DNA of 64,000 nucleotides, from NCBI GenBank assembly GCA_963676905.2, contig CAXXVE010000001.1, forward strand, positions 3,286,001 to 3,350,000. The letters are read 5' to 3'. This DNA is from Oceanispirochaeta sp963676905 (GTDB lineage: Bacteria; Spirochaetota; Spirochaetia; DSM-2461). The notes under the pieces are model-generated. The model saw only the letters and a program-made list of their open reading frames with translations, did no database searches and was not told the origin of the DNA. Within the stretch, counting starts at the first letter, position 1. Every line of letters starts with the position of its first letter. Below are positions 36,479 to 44,993 of the stretch, in pieces. The position numbers and the translations under genes are program-made.

Positions 36479-38571
36479 TCAGTAATACCTCTTGTCCGTG
36501 CCAGTGAGGCGATTCTGTTGACATCAAGAATCAGGGCTACAGAGCCGTCACCAAGTATTGTGGCTCCTGTTATATACTGAACATCCTTGTAGAGTTTTCC
36601 CATATTCTTTATTACGGTCTGATGGTCTCCGATAACCTCATCCACAACAAAACCTGTGATATTATTCTCTGTCTGGATGACAACAAGATGCTCCCTCTGG
36701 GGAAGTTCACTTCTGTCTGCAAAGAGTTCACGCATACGGATATAGGGGATAATAGAGTCCCTGTATTCAATAAGACGCTTCTTGCCGTGATTCTCTCTTT
36801 GAGAAGCATTTAATTCCATACAGGCCTGTACCATGGACAGGGGGAACACATACATTTCGTCTTTGATTCTTACAAGAAGACCTTCAATGATTGCAAGAGT
36901 GAAAGGCAGATGAAGGTTGAACTCGGTTCCCTTTCCCTCTTCACTTTTGATGGTTATGGATCCATTCAGGGCATCGATCTGTTTTCTGACAACATCCATC
37001 CCCACTCCCCGTCCGGAAACGCTTGTAACGCTCTTGGCAGTAGAGAATCCTGGCATGAAAATGAGGTTATAAATTTCCTCATCGCTTAGAACTGCATCGG
37101 GAGAGATAACCTCCCGCTCAACTGCTTTCTGATATATGGCCTCTTTATTGAGACCCTGACCGTCGTCTCTTATCTGGAGCTGCACATTGGCTCCGGTATA
37201 GTGGGCATCAAGGATTATTGAACCTTCGGGATCTTTACCTGCTTTCTTCCTCACTTCGGCAGACTCAATACCGTGATCGATTGAGTTTCTAATCAAGTGA
37301 ACAAGGGGATCGTTCAGTTTTTCAATGACATTTTTGTCAAGCTCGGTATCACCGCCTTTAGTGACGAGCTGAATATCCTTGTCCAGGCTTGTAGAAAGGT
37401 CCCTTACAAGGCGTTTGAACCTTGAGAATGTCGTTCCTATGGGGACCATTCTGAGGCTCATCGTATTGTCCCGGAGGTCAGATGTAAGCCTTTCAATCTG
37501 TTCAGCCAGTGACATCAGAGCCGAAGATTTATCCTGTCCGGCGAGCTGGGACAGACGAGCCTGTGCAGTTACAAGCTCACCCACAGCATCGACAAGGCTG
37601 TCAAGTTTAGAACTTTGAACCCGTATTGTCGAAGTCCCTCCGGTACTGAGGTTCTGTTTGAGGGTGTTGGAAACCTTCTGTTCTTCCAGTGCCGATTTAA
37701 CCTCGGAATTGGAAACGACACCCTTCTCAACAAGGATTTCTCCGATTTTCTTACGGGACTGAAGTATCTCATCAAGCTGATCTGCAGTGATAAGGCCCTT
37801 GTCTATAAGTATTTCTCCGATCTTGCGGCTGTCACCGTCATCAAGAACAGACTGCCAGTCCGATATCTTCTGAATATCAACCTTGGAACGGGAGTCCAGA
37901 AAGATAAAGACATCATTTATATCGTTTAATCCCTTCTCTGTGGTGAGATAGATATCCCACTTGATATAACAGACTTCAGGATTGAAAAATTCGAGTTCTG
38001 GAATGGTTTCATTGTGGCAGATACAGGCATAATCGCCCATCTCCTTAAGCTCGTTCAGCAGCAGAAGGGGTTTCGTCCCCGAAAGGAAAAGGTTCTCATC
38101 AGGCTCAAAAACAATTCTGTATGCCTTGATACCCTCTTCCTCTTCTTTGTCCGCTGCGCCTTTCTTTTCTTTCGGAGATTCACCAGGCCCGGATGTGCCT
38201 GTAAGAACCTTCATCTTGGATATGATTTCATCTGACACAGCCTGAAACTCAGGAGTAGAATCGCTTTCGGCATTGAGCATGGCAAGGATATGGTCCCGGC
38301 TGATCAGGGTCAGATCAATAAGGCCCCTTGTGACCTTGACTGTTCCTTCTCTTACTCCATCCAGCACAGACTCTACTACATGTGCAAATCCGGCGATGCC
38401 CTCGTAGTCGAACATAGACGCCGACCCTTTGATGGTATGGATGCTTCTGAATACTGCTGATATTGAATCAGGATCTTCAGGGTTCTCCTCCAGCTCCATC
38501 AGAAGGTCTTCAAGGCTCCCGAGGAGTTCATAAGCCTCTTCTTTAAAGGTTTCTTTGAATTGATTCATCAT
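36475..38571 (-). CDS. cheA: Chemotaxis histidine kinase CheA
   Basis: CheA phosphorylates CheY and CheB in response to receptors. The 698-residue protein has an HPt domain with His45 (RSIHTIKGSASMF), a second domain at about 148-228, and a repeated GEILIDKGL / GEILVEKGV segment at about 248-298 resembling MshEN/GspE N-terminal units. A dimerisation helix pair follows, then the ATPase with HLIRNSIDHGIE, DDGQGL and GRGVGMDVVR, and a C-terminal CheW-like domain. The second domain differs from the enterobacterial P2 and resembles that of deltaproteobacterial CheA. It starts two bases after the STAS gene and overlaps cheR. Confidence 0.95.
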   Translation of the reverse strand: MMNQFKETFKEEAYELLGSLEDLLMELEENPEDPDSISAVFRSIHTIKGSASMFDYEGIAGFAHVVESVLDGVREGTVKVTRGLIDLTLISRDHILAMLNAESDSTPEFQAVSDEIISKMKVLTGTSGPGESPKEKKGAADKEEEEGIKAYRIVFEPDENLFLSGTKPLLLLNELKEMGDYACICHNETIPELEFFNPEVCYIKWDIYLTTEKGLNDINDVFIFLDSRSKVDIQKISDWQSVLDDGDSRKIGEILIDKGLITADQLDEILQSRKKIGEILVEKGVVSNSEVKSALEEQKVSNTLKQNLSTGGTSTIRVQSSKLDSLVDAVGELVTAQARLSQLAGQDKSSALMSLAEQIERLTSDLRDNTMSLRMVPIGTTFSRFKRLVRDLSTSLDKDIQLVTKGGDTELDKNVIEKLNDPLVHLIRNSIDHGIESAEVRKKAGKDPEGSIILDAHYTGANVQLQIRDDGQGLNKEAIYQKAVEREVISPDAVLSDEEIYNLIFMPGFSTAKSVTSVSGRGVGMDVVRKQIDALNGSITIKSEEGKGTEFNLHLPFTLAIIEGLLVRIKDEMYVFPLSMVQACMELNASQRENHGKKRLIEYRDSIIPYIRMRELFADRSELPQREHLVVIQTENNITGFVVDEVIGDHQTVIKNMGKLYKDVQYITGATILGDGSVALILDVNRIASLARTRGITE

Positions 38572-38573
38572 AA

Positions 38574-38858
38574 TCAGCTCTCCTCTAGAAGAGACGTAAA
38601 GTCACACAGGTTAATACGTGAAATCAGCTGTTCGCTTAAATTAGCCAGTGTAACAGATTTCTTTTGCTCGGCCATGGTCTTCTTAAAGCTGTAAAGGAGC
38701 TGGAGAACTGCCATATCAATGTCTTCGGCCTCAGAGAAGTCAACGGTTACTTCCCGCTTCGCCTCTGCAAGCTTTTTCATCTCATTATAAATGGACTCAG
38801 CCTGTCTGATGTCCAGAACGCCTTTCAGATCAAGAACAACCTTTTTAGCAGCCGGCAT
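38574..38858 (-). CDS. STAS-domain protein
   Basis: This 94-residue single STAS domain, of the anti-sigma-factor-antagonist fold, has VVLDLKGVLDI at its start and the phospho-site region DFSEAEDIDMAVLQLLYSF near residue 47. The usual phosphorylated Ser/Thr is replaced around DIDMAV, so phosphorylation-controlled antagonism is doubtful. In chemotaxis operons such proteins may act as scaffolds on CheA arrays. I chose ATG 38858 because GGAGAG lies just upstream. A TTG at 38870 would put that site inside the gene. It sits one base after cheY. Confidence 0.85.
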   Translation of the reverse strand: MPAAKKVVLDLKGVLDIRQAESIYNEMKKLAEAKREVTVDFSEAEDIDMAVLQLLYSFKKTMAEQKKSVTLANLSEQLISRINLCDFTSLLEES

Positions 38859-38859
38859 A

Positions 38860-39225
38860 TTACTCTCCAATAACTTTTTTGATTACAGCAAGAACTTTGT
38901 CATTGTCAAAGGGCTTCACTATCCAGCCGGTTGCACCCAGCTCTTTGCCCTTATCCATAATATTCTGCTGAGACTCAGTGGTCAGAACAAGTATCGGAGT
39001 GAACTTGAAGTCCTGCATCTTTCTGAGTTCTCCAATCAGCGTAAGACCGTCCATATTGGGCATGTTCACATCGGTTATAACGAGATCACATGTCTGCCCG
39101 TCAATAACTTTCAGCGCTTCCTGGCCGTCTCCGGCCTCAATCACTTCATAACCGCCCTCTTTGAGGAAAAACTTCAAGCTCTCTCTTACTGTTCTGGAAT
39201 CATCAACGATGAGTATTTTTTTCAT
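38860..39225 (-). CDS. cheY: Chemotaxis response regulator CheY
   Basis: This 121-residue receiver has the acid pair in IVDDSRT, phospho-acceptor Asp52 in VITDVNMPNMDG, and Thr in LVLTTES. The conserved Lys is in WIVKPFDND. Phospho-CheY binds the flagellar switch. It lies between cheW and the STAS gene, with 21-base and 1-base gaps. Since no CheZ, CheC or CheX is seen here, its phosphatase must be encoded elsewhere. Confidence 0.94.
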   Translation of the reverse strand: MKKILIVDDSRTVRESLKFFLKEGGYEVIEAGDGQEALKVIDGQTCDLVITDVNMPNMDGLTLIGELRKMQDFKFTPILVLTTESQQNIMDKGKELGATGWIVKPFDNDKVLAVIKKVIGE

Positions 39226-39246
39226 AAAGCCGTCCTTAAAGTAAAA

Positions 39247-39747
39247 TTATTCGGGTACCTCAATTTTTTCCTGAGCAGCTACCATGGAGATCTCGCTGAC
39301 AGTCAGAACCTTGTCGATATCAAGGACGATTAGAAAATCATCGCCCTTTTTACCCATGCCTTTGATAAAGGCTGTATCGATTTTTGTGCCAATATAGGGG
39401 GTTGGTTCAATATCTGATTCGCTGAGTTCAATGACCTCTTTTACCGAATCAGTTAGAAGCCCCATCGTTACGGGTTCACCTTCAATTGTGACTTCCGTAA
39501 CAATAATGCTCGTGTCTATATCCTTTTCTGTTCCGCCCAGTCCGAATTTCATTTTTAAATCAATCACAGGGACAACACTGCCCCTCAAGTTTATGATTCC
39601 TCTCATAAAATCCGGCATTCTGGGAACTTTTGTAAGGGAGGTGAATTCCTGCACCTCTTTAACATTGGTTACATTTAAAGCGTAACTCTCTTTATTAATA
39701 GTAAAGGTCAAATATTGGGAAATTTCCTGAACTGTCTGATCATCCAT
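39247..39747 (-). CDS. cheW: Chemotaxis coupling protein CheW
   Basis: This 166-residue adaptor joins CheA to receptors. It has the SH3-like CheW fold with YLTFTINKESYALNV, VPRMPDFMRGIINLRGSVVPVIDL (near residue 46), and GLLTDSVKEVIEL. I prefer ATG 39747, which has AGGAG seven bases upstream. ATG 39753 touches the Shine-Dalgarno site. A 98-base gap separates it from cheD and may hold a secondary promoter, though none is clear. Confidence 0.95.
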   Translation of the reverse strand: MDDQTVQEISQYLTFTINKESYALNVTNVKEVQEFTSLTKVPRMPDFMRGIINLRGSVVPVIDLKMKFGLGGTEKDIDTSIIVTEVTIEGEPVTMGLLTDSVKEVIELSESDIEPTPYIGTKIDTAFIKGMGKKGDDFLIVLDIDKVLTVSEISMVAAQEKIEVPE

Positions 39748-39845
39748 AAACATCTCCTGAACGAGGTTTACTTTAATTCTATAGGTTTACCTGAATCAAT
39801 TCCAGAAAAAAGTCACAAGAACGGTATCTGTTACAGTTACATGAC

Positions 39846-40436
39846 CTAAAAAAGAATGATTTTCTTCTCCTGCTGTTTTTCAACAATTGATTTTTTAAGA
39901 TCCTCATCCTGTTTGCTGATATTGAGGATTTCTTTCCTTGAACTGATTTTTTTCATAAGTATTTTACCTGTTGGAGGGAAAAAAAAGATTTTTCTGCCCA
40001 CAGATCCACCGGTATCAGACGCAATTACCTTAATTCCTTCTTTTTTAAGATAAGTCAGAGCAAACTCCGTATTGATCTGGCCCACTCCAACATCCGACTG
40101 CTTGTCAAACATAGAAGCACCTCCGAACACTTTTGCCGCAAGATCCTCTTTTAACGAACCCATCTTGAGAAGGTCATTTATAAGGACTTCCATGGCATGA
40201 ATCCCGTATCGTGCATTCTTTTCCTTGATAAGCAGTTCTTCAGTTATACGTGATGTGACTCGGGGCAGCAGAAAATGGTTCAGTCCGCCCTGCTTTTTCC
40301 TGGAGTCATAGAGGACCACAGAAACACAGGAACCGAGTATGGTTGACATAAGAATATTTTCGGAAGAGCAGAAATACTCACCGGGATGCAGAATAAATTC
40401 ATCTTTGTTGAATTTATGATTTTTTACACTATACAT
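39846..40436 (-). CDS. cheD: Chemoreceptor glutamine deamidase CheD
   Basis: CheD deamidates receptor glutamines and can bind CheC or CheY. The 196-residue protein has the catalytic Cys37 in LGSCVSVVLYD and His54 in GGLNHFLLP. NARYGIHAMEVLINDLL and a Lys-rich tail follow. I chose ATG 40436 because it overlaps the HPt stop by eight bases (ATGTATAG) and fits the family. An upstream in-frame start at 40511 lies inside the HPt gene. No CheC is present in the window. Confidence 0.92.
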   Translation of the reverse strand: MYSVKNHKFNKDEFILHPGEYFCSSENILMSTILGSCVSVVLYDSRKKQGGLNHFLLPRVTSRITEELLIKEKNARYGIHAMEVLINDLLKMGSLKEDLAAKVFGGASMFDKQSDVGVGQINTEFALTYLKKEGIKVIASDTGGSVGRKIFFFPPTGKILMKKISSRKEILNISKQDEDLKKSIVEKQQEKKIILF

Positions 40437-40782
40437 CTGCAATCCAGGCTGCGACATCCGCATTACTGCAGAAGCTTTCGATCGCAGCTCCCAGAAGCCT
40501 GAATTCCTCATCAGATGCCGGTGTACCGGACTTCAGTTTCTCTTCAAGTTCCATACTCTGATGGTGAATGATATCAGCCCCTGTAGTGCCTGAAACACCC
40601 TTGAGTTTGTGAATCCAACGGGCTGAATCCTCCGGTGATTGTTCAGTATTGGATTCTGATGCTTTTTTAAAAAAGACGGGCATATCAGAAAGGGCCATTT
40701 CAAGGAGCTGTGCTGAAAGGACTCTGTCATTTTCGGTGAAGTGCAGAAGGCTCGCGGTGTTAAAGATTCTCAAAGTTTTCAT
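40429..40782 (-). CDS. HPt-domain phosphotransfer protein
   Basis: This 117-residue helical-bundle protein has the Hpt signature ARWIHKLKGVSGTTGA, with the phospho-acceptor His58. It would pass phosphate between a kinase and receivers such as CheY or the response regulator at 31 kb. It leads the chemotaxis part of the gene chain, overlapping cheD by eight bases, and starts 38 bases after the end of the 603-residue unknown gene. Its kinase partner is not identified in the sequence. A His kinase gene lies at 49-51 kb. Confidence 0.85.
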   Translation of the reverse strand: MKTLRIFNTASLLHFTENDRVLSAQLLEMALSDMPVFFKKASESNTEQSPEDSARWIHKLKGVSGTTGADIIHHQSMELEEKLKSGTPASDEEFRLLGAAIESFCSNADVAAWIADV

Positions 40783-40820
40783 GATTCAAGTATAAGCCAG
40801 GAGATGAATATTTTCCCTTA

Positions 40821-42632
40821 TTAACCGTTTTTTCGGTGGAAGGCGTCTTCGAATTCACTCCAGGCCCTGTTGCGCTGTTTCAGATTATACTGTTTACCTG
40901 TTTTAGGATCCACCGAACGCCTCCTTCTGTAGGCTGCCCCGGATGTTCCCGGGGAATCGCTTCTACGGCTCTGGTATGTACCACCCCGGCCCTCTTTTGA
41001 AGATGAATCTGAAGGGTCTGAGGGCCTTATCCTGTCGGGACTCGGAACCTTGATGCCGGCTCTCTGTGAGTTTAGAGGGGTCTTCTCTCCCAGTCCGGAG
41101 AACTGACTGGTAAAACCGTCCTTTTTTCCGGAAAGGCGCAGGATCATTTTTTTCCACCAGGAAAGGAACTTATAGGCTTCTTCAAAAATATCAAGAAGAT
41201 AGAGATCCATAAGATAGTCGGGGTCTTTGAATTTAATGACTCCCTGGTCAAAGAAGTTGTTCATAAATTCCTTGATCTTATTGATATCACGGACTTTTTT
41301 AAGGTTCTTGAAATAGTGAACAATCCCTTCTGAGATAATTCTGGGTTTTCCAAGAAACTCAAATAGAACAGGTGCATCATTGGAGAGCATGTCGAGAATG
41401 TCATCCTTGAAGGTATCTCTGGTATAGAATGTTGTAATCCTGTCTTTGTTTCCGGTCCTGAGCATCCTTTCCATTAGCTGTATGTAGTGGGAGCGGAGCT
41501 CTCTTGACTGCATGGTCAATTCGGATCGAAAAAAGGGATAGACATGGTCTCTATGGATATAGTGGCCATTGACAATCAACACAACAGGAAGGCCTATTTT
41601 TGCTCCGGTTTTGGAGGTCTTTTCAGCAAAGAGTTCCCTGAAATTGTCCCAGCGTTTGATATGGGGTTTCAGCAGCTTCTCAAGCTCCTCCGGTGATACC
41701 AGAAAATTGTCTTTCCGTTGTATTTCCTGACAGACTTGCTCCAGAGCAGCCTCTCTTGCCGCATTCTCCTTCCTTTCATTCTCCTCTTCTGCAACAGAAT
41801 TTTTGAAGTAATGATAAAGGATTTCACAGGACTGGAAGAGAGAGGGTTCAAGATGCTTCATTCTCAGCTGAAGATCTTCCCTGTTCTGAAGGACCTTTGT
41901 GGACAGCCCAAACCAGAACCCGGGCTCACGGGTTCTCATCTTTTTCTGTATTTCTGATATTTTCACATCCATAAAACGTGAAACTATGGTCATAAAAGAG
42001 GTATTGTGAAGATTGCTTGCAATCTTGTTCTGACTCAGGGATATAAGAGCTTCCAGAGACCCGGAAGATGTAAGAAGGGTGACTCCGGTTTTCAGATGAA
42101 TACTGTAGATTTTGTTCTGTTTTGCTCCGCCCCGTATAAATCCGGGACTGAGGGTTTCAGGGCCCACAGTGTCAATAAACTCATAGGGAACCGCCAGATT
42201 CTGCTCTTCAAGCTCCTCCCTTGTCAGAAAGGGCCTGTTCTCTTCCATAAGGATTCTCTGTATCTCGTCTTCAATAATATTATTGTAGAACTCGATGGAG
42301 TCCCTATCACACAGCACGATTCTGTTAGGTTTTAATTCACCTTCAAGAAGCTGAAATTTAAGCAGGCCGTAGTGGGCGCTCCTGATTTTCTTCATCAGGA
42401 CTTCTATCTGATTGTTCGCAAAAAGGATGTCCTTTCCTGCATGAAGTACAAAACGGTTGTAATCCAGTGAAGGGTCATAAAAATCACAGATCCGATGAAA
42501 GATTCTCCGCTGCTCTTGAGTGAAGCTGCCTATCTGGGAGAGAAATCCCTCCCGTTTGGACAGATCCATCTGAAAAACCGCGGGAAGCTCACCGGTTTCC
42601 TTGACTTCTGTATTTTCACTGCTTTCAGGCAT
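40821..42632 (-). CDS. Unrecognised 603-residue protein
   Basis: I do not recognise this family. The protein is largely charged and helical, with no signal peptide and no clear membrane span. A globular N-terminal region (residues 25-330) includes FYDPSLDYNRFVLHAGKDI. A middle part (from about 335) has FLVSPEELEKLLKPHIKRW, GLPVVLIVNGHYIHRDHVYPF and LSNDAPVLFEFLG. A disordered Ser/Arg/Pro tail (from about 535) ends KQRNRAWSEFEDAFHRKNG. I prefer ATG 42632 with AGAGG upstream. A TTG at 42671 would put it inside the micro-ORF. It overlaps that ORF by eight bases and precedes the HPt gene, so a signalling or motility role is possible. Confidence 0.75.
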   Translation of the reverse strand: MPESSENTEVKETGELPAVFQMDLSKREGFLSQIGSFTQEQRRIFHRICDFYDPSLDYNRFVLHAGKDILFANNQIEVLMKKIRSAHYGLLKFQLLEGELKPNRIVLCDRDSIEFYNNIIEDEIQRILMEENRPFLTREELEEQNLAVPYEFIDTVGPETLSPGFIRGGAKQNKIYSIHLKTGVTLLTSSGSLEALISLSQNKIASNLHNTSFMTIVSRFMDVKISEIQKKMRTREPGFWFGLSTKVLQNREDLQLRMKHLEPSLFQSCEILYHYFKNSVAEEENERKENAAREAALEQVCQEIQRKDNFLVSPEELEKLLKPHIKRWDNFRELFAEKTSKTGAKIGLPVVLIVNGHYIHRDHVYPFFRSELTMQSRELRSHYIQLMERMLRTGNKDRITTFYTRDTFKDDILDMLSNDAPVLFEFLGKPRIISEGIVHYFKNLKKVRDINKIKEFMNNFFDQGVIKFKDPDYLMDLYLLDIFEEAYKFLSWWKKMILRLSGKKDGFTSQFSGLGEKTPLNSQRAGIKVPSPDRIRPSDPSDSSSKEGRGGTYQSRRSDSPGTSGAAYRRRRSVDPKTGKQYNLKQRNRAWSEFEDAFHRKNG

Positions 42633-42750
42633 CATCTTCCTCTTTGTGCTTTTTGTCTCTTCTATTAGCCACAAGGTTCATCAGGTTTCTGAGAACCAGT
42701 GCCACTCCGACTCCAAGCATTAATGCTGATAAAATTCGTCTCCAGAACAT
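42625..42750 (-). CDS. 41-residue membrane micro-protein
   Basis: This ORF encodes 41 residues with one hydrophobic segment (RILSALMLGVGVALVLRN) and a charged cytoplasmic tail ANRRDKKHKEEDDA. Its TGA overlaps the start of the 603-residue gene by eight bases (ATGCCTGA), the kind of overlap seen throughout this chain. The ribosome site before ATG 42750 is weak. It may anchor its downstream partner to the membrane. The coding call rests on the overlap, the membrane pattern and the fit in the gap. Confidence 0.6.
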   Translation of the reverse strand: MFWRRILSALMLGVGVALVLRNLMNLVANRRDKKHKEEDDA

Positions 42751-42791
42751 ATCACTATTTTATACTCAAGAGCGGAGCTTGTTCAACGTAA

Positions 42792-44993
42792 TTATTTATC
42801 ACTGGTCTCAGGGAAAGTGATAAACCAGCATCTGTGGCCGTTTTTCCGGCCTTTGAAATCCTCAGAAACAGTCCATGAACTCATTTCTTTGACCATGTAC
42901 TCCTCATTCACCTCACTGTCCATCTCAAACTGCCTGTAGTTATTACTGAATATGAGGGTTCCTCCCCGTCTCAGTCTTTTCATACAGAGATGGATCAGGC
43001 CCTTATGGTCGCTCTGAACGTCAAAAACCGAAGTCCTTGACTTTGAGTTTGAGAAGGTCGGCGGATCCAGAAATATGATGTCGTAGTAGTCGCGGCTGCT
43101 TCTCAGGTACTGGAAGCTGTCGGAGCGTTCAAAACGGTAGTCTGGGCTGACATATCTGTTAAGGGCGAAATTGTCCTGCCCCCAGGCAAGATAGGCACGG
43201 GAGCTGTCTACTGAAACAATCTTTCCCGCACCTCCTGCGGCGGCCATAAGGCTGGCTGTGCAGGTGTAGGAGAATAGATTCAGTATGCTTTTGTCCCGGG
43301 CATTCTCTTTGATCCATTTCCGAATGTTTCTATGATCCAGAAAGATTCCCGTATCAAGATAATCTGTAAAATTCACCCAGATCCGCTGGTCCCACTCATT
43401 GATCAGATACCGTTCCCCCCGGGATGAAAGAGAGTTGTACTGATCCTGCCCCTTCTGCCGGCGGCGCTGTTTGAGAAAGATCTGGTTTGCGGGAAGTTCA
43501 TAGAGGGCCGAGAGGATTTGAAGACTCTCGGCAACCCGTTTTTCTGCCTTTGACTGATCAATTGTGGAAGGCGCCTTGTACTCCTGGATGTGAATCCATT
43601 TGTTCTCGTAGACATCAATGGCGAAGTTGAAGTTGGGCAGGTCAGCATCATAGATTCTGCAGGAGCTGACACCGTCCCTCTTCATCCACTTGTTAAGATG
43701 CTTACGTCTTTTAATAAGGCGGTTCAGAAACTGCCGTCCTTCCTCACTCCATTCCTGCTCCTGTACAGGGACTGCAGGCTCTTTCGAGCTCCTGTCGGCC
43801 GCTGATTTGGAGGGATCACTCTTCTGTGAACTGAAGAGTTCATAGTGGACCAGAGTACAGCTGAGGGCGCCGTTCATAACACGGTTCTCCCGGCTGCCTT
43901 TCAGCCCTATTGATTTCAGCAGAGACTTGTCATCCGAAATTACAGAGAGCTGCCATCCGTCAAAATCGGGGCGGCGTGCAAGATCTCCAAGCTCTCTGTA
44001 AAGAGAGTAGAGATTGCCCTTGTCTCCGATCCTCTGACCGTAGGGAGGGTTTGTAAGAATGAGTCCTGCGCCGGGACCTTTGAGGGCGTCTGTAAAAACA
44101 AAGTCCGACAGCTCCCGTTTTTCAACATGGATGTGCTTGTCAAGACCAGCACGCTTTATGTTCTCTGTCGCTGCTGCCACCGCATGACGGTCATTGTCAA
44201 ATCCCACAATCCGCGGCAGCTTTGAAAGGCCTTCCTCCCACTGCTTCTCTGCCCTGTCCACACAGTCTTCCCAGAGATCCTGATCGTGACCTGTCCAGTT
44301 GAGGAATCCATAGTGGTTACGGTAGAGCTGTGAGGGAAGATTCCCTGCCAGAAAGGCTGCTTCAACAAGAATTGTACCGCTTCCACACATGGGGTCTACG
44401 AATACAGCCCCCTTATCCGCCAGACCGGGCCATCCGGCCCTTAAAAGCAGAACTGCCGCAGTATTTTCACGAAGAGCGGCCTTTGCGGTGTCCAGGCGGT
44501 ACCCTCTGTTTGAGAGGCTGTCGCCGGACAGGTCCAGGTAGATCTCAGCCGTTATGTCTTCAAATACATGTACCTGAAAACTGTACTCCGGGTTCTCCCT
44601 GTCTACATCCGGGCGCTGCCCTGTCTTCTCTCTCCAGAAGTCGGCAATGCCGTCCTTCAGCTTCAGTGCCGCCATCTTCTGATTGTGTTTGCTCCGTTTC
44701 ATTGTGGACCGGCAGGAGAAACTCCCGCCTTCCCTCATTACTGAAGACCAGTCAAACCTGGCTGATTCCAGAGCAATTGAGTCCAGGCTGTCCATTTCAA
44801 ACTCATGAAGTTTGAGAAGGAGATGACCCGCAATCCTCGTTTTCAGAGAGAACTCATAGATCGTTTCCAGAGAACCAGAGAAAGCCAATCCTCCCCTGGT
44901 TCTTTTATCGATTTTGCCGCCCAGTCCGAGGACCTCCTGTTCAAGAAGGTCCTCAAGATAGACCGGACATGCTGCAAATAGTCTATATTCCAT
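42792..44993 (-). CDS. rlmKL: Bifunctional 23S rRNA guanine methyltransferase RlmKL
   Basis: RlmKL makes m2G2445 and m7G2069 in 23S rRNA. The 733-residue protein has an N-terminal THUMP domain (residues 1-160). The RlmL domain follows, with SAM motif VDPMCGSGTILVEAAFLAG near 205 and catalytic LTNPPYGQR near 310. Then come a linker and the RlmK domain, with LNLFSYTCTASLMA near 595 and IIFLDPPTFS near 650. It is slightly longer than E. coli RlmKL (702). I chose ATG 44993 because it overlaps the upstream stop as TAATG. An in-frame TTG at 45032 lies inside that gene. Confidence 0.94.
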   Translation of the reverse strand: MEYRLFAACPVYLEDLLEQEVLGLGGKIDKRTRGGLAFSGSLETIYEFSLKTRIAGHLLLKLHEFEMDSLDSIALESARFDWSSVMREGGSFSCRSTMKRSKHNQKMAALKLKDGIADFWREKTGQRPDVDRENPEYSFQVHVFEDITAEIYLDLSGDSLSNRGYRLDTAKAALRENTAAVLLLRAGWPGLADKGAVFVDPMCGSGTILVEAAFLAGNLPSQLYRNHYGFLNWTGHDQDLWEDCVDRAEKQWEEGLSKLPRIVGFDNDRHAVAAATENIKRAGLDKHIHVEKRELSDFVFTDALKGPGAGLILTNPPYGQRIGDKGNLYSLYRELGDLARRPDFDGWQLSVISDDKSLLKSIGLKGSRENRVMNGALSCTLVHYELFSSQKSDPSKSAADRSSKEPAVPVQEQEWSEEGRQFLNRLIKRRKHLNKWMKRDGVSSCRIYDADLPNFNFAIDVYENKWIHIQEYKAPSTIDQSKAEKRVAESLQILSALYELPANQIFLKQRRRQKGQDQYNSLSSRGERYLINEWDQRIWVNFTDYLDTGIFLDHRNIRKWIKENARDKSILNLFSYTCTASLMAAAGGAGKIVSVDSSRAYLAWGQDNFALNRYVSPDYRFERSDSFQYLRSSRDYYDIIFLDPPTFSNSKSRTSVFDVQSDHKGLIHLCMKRLRRGGTLIFSNNYRQFEMDSEVNEEYMVKEMSSWTVSEDFKGRKNGHRCWFITFPETSDK

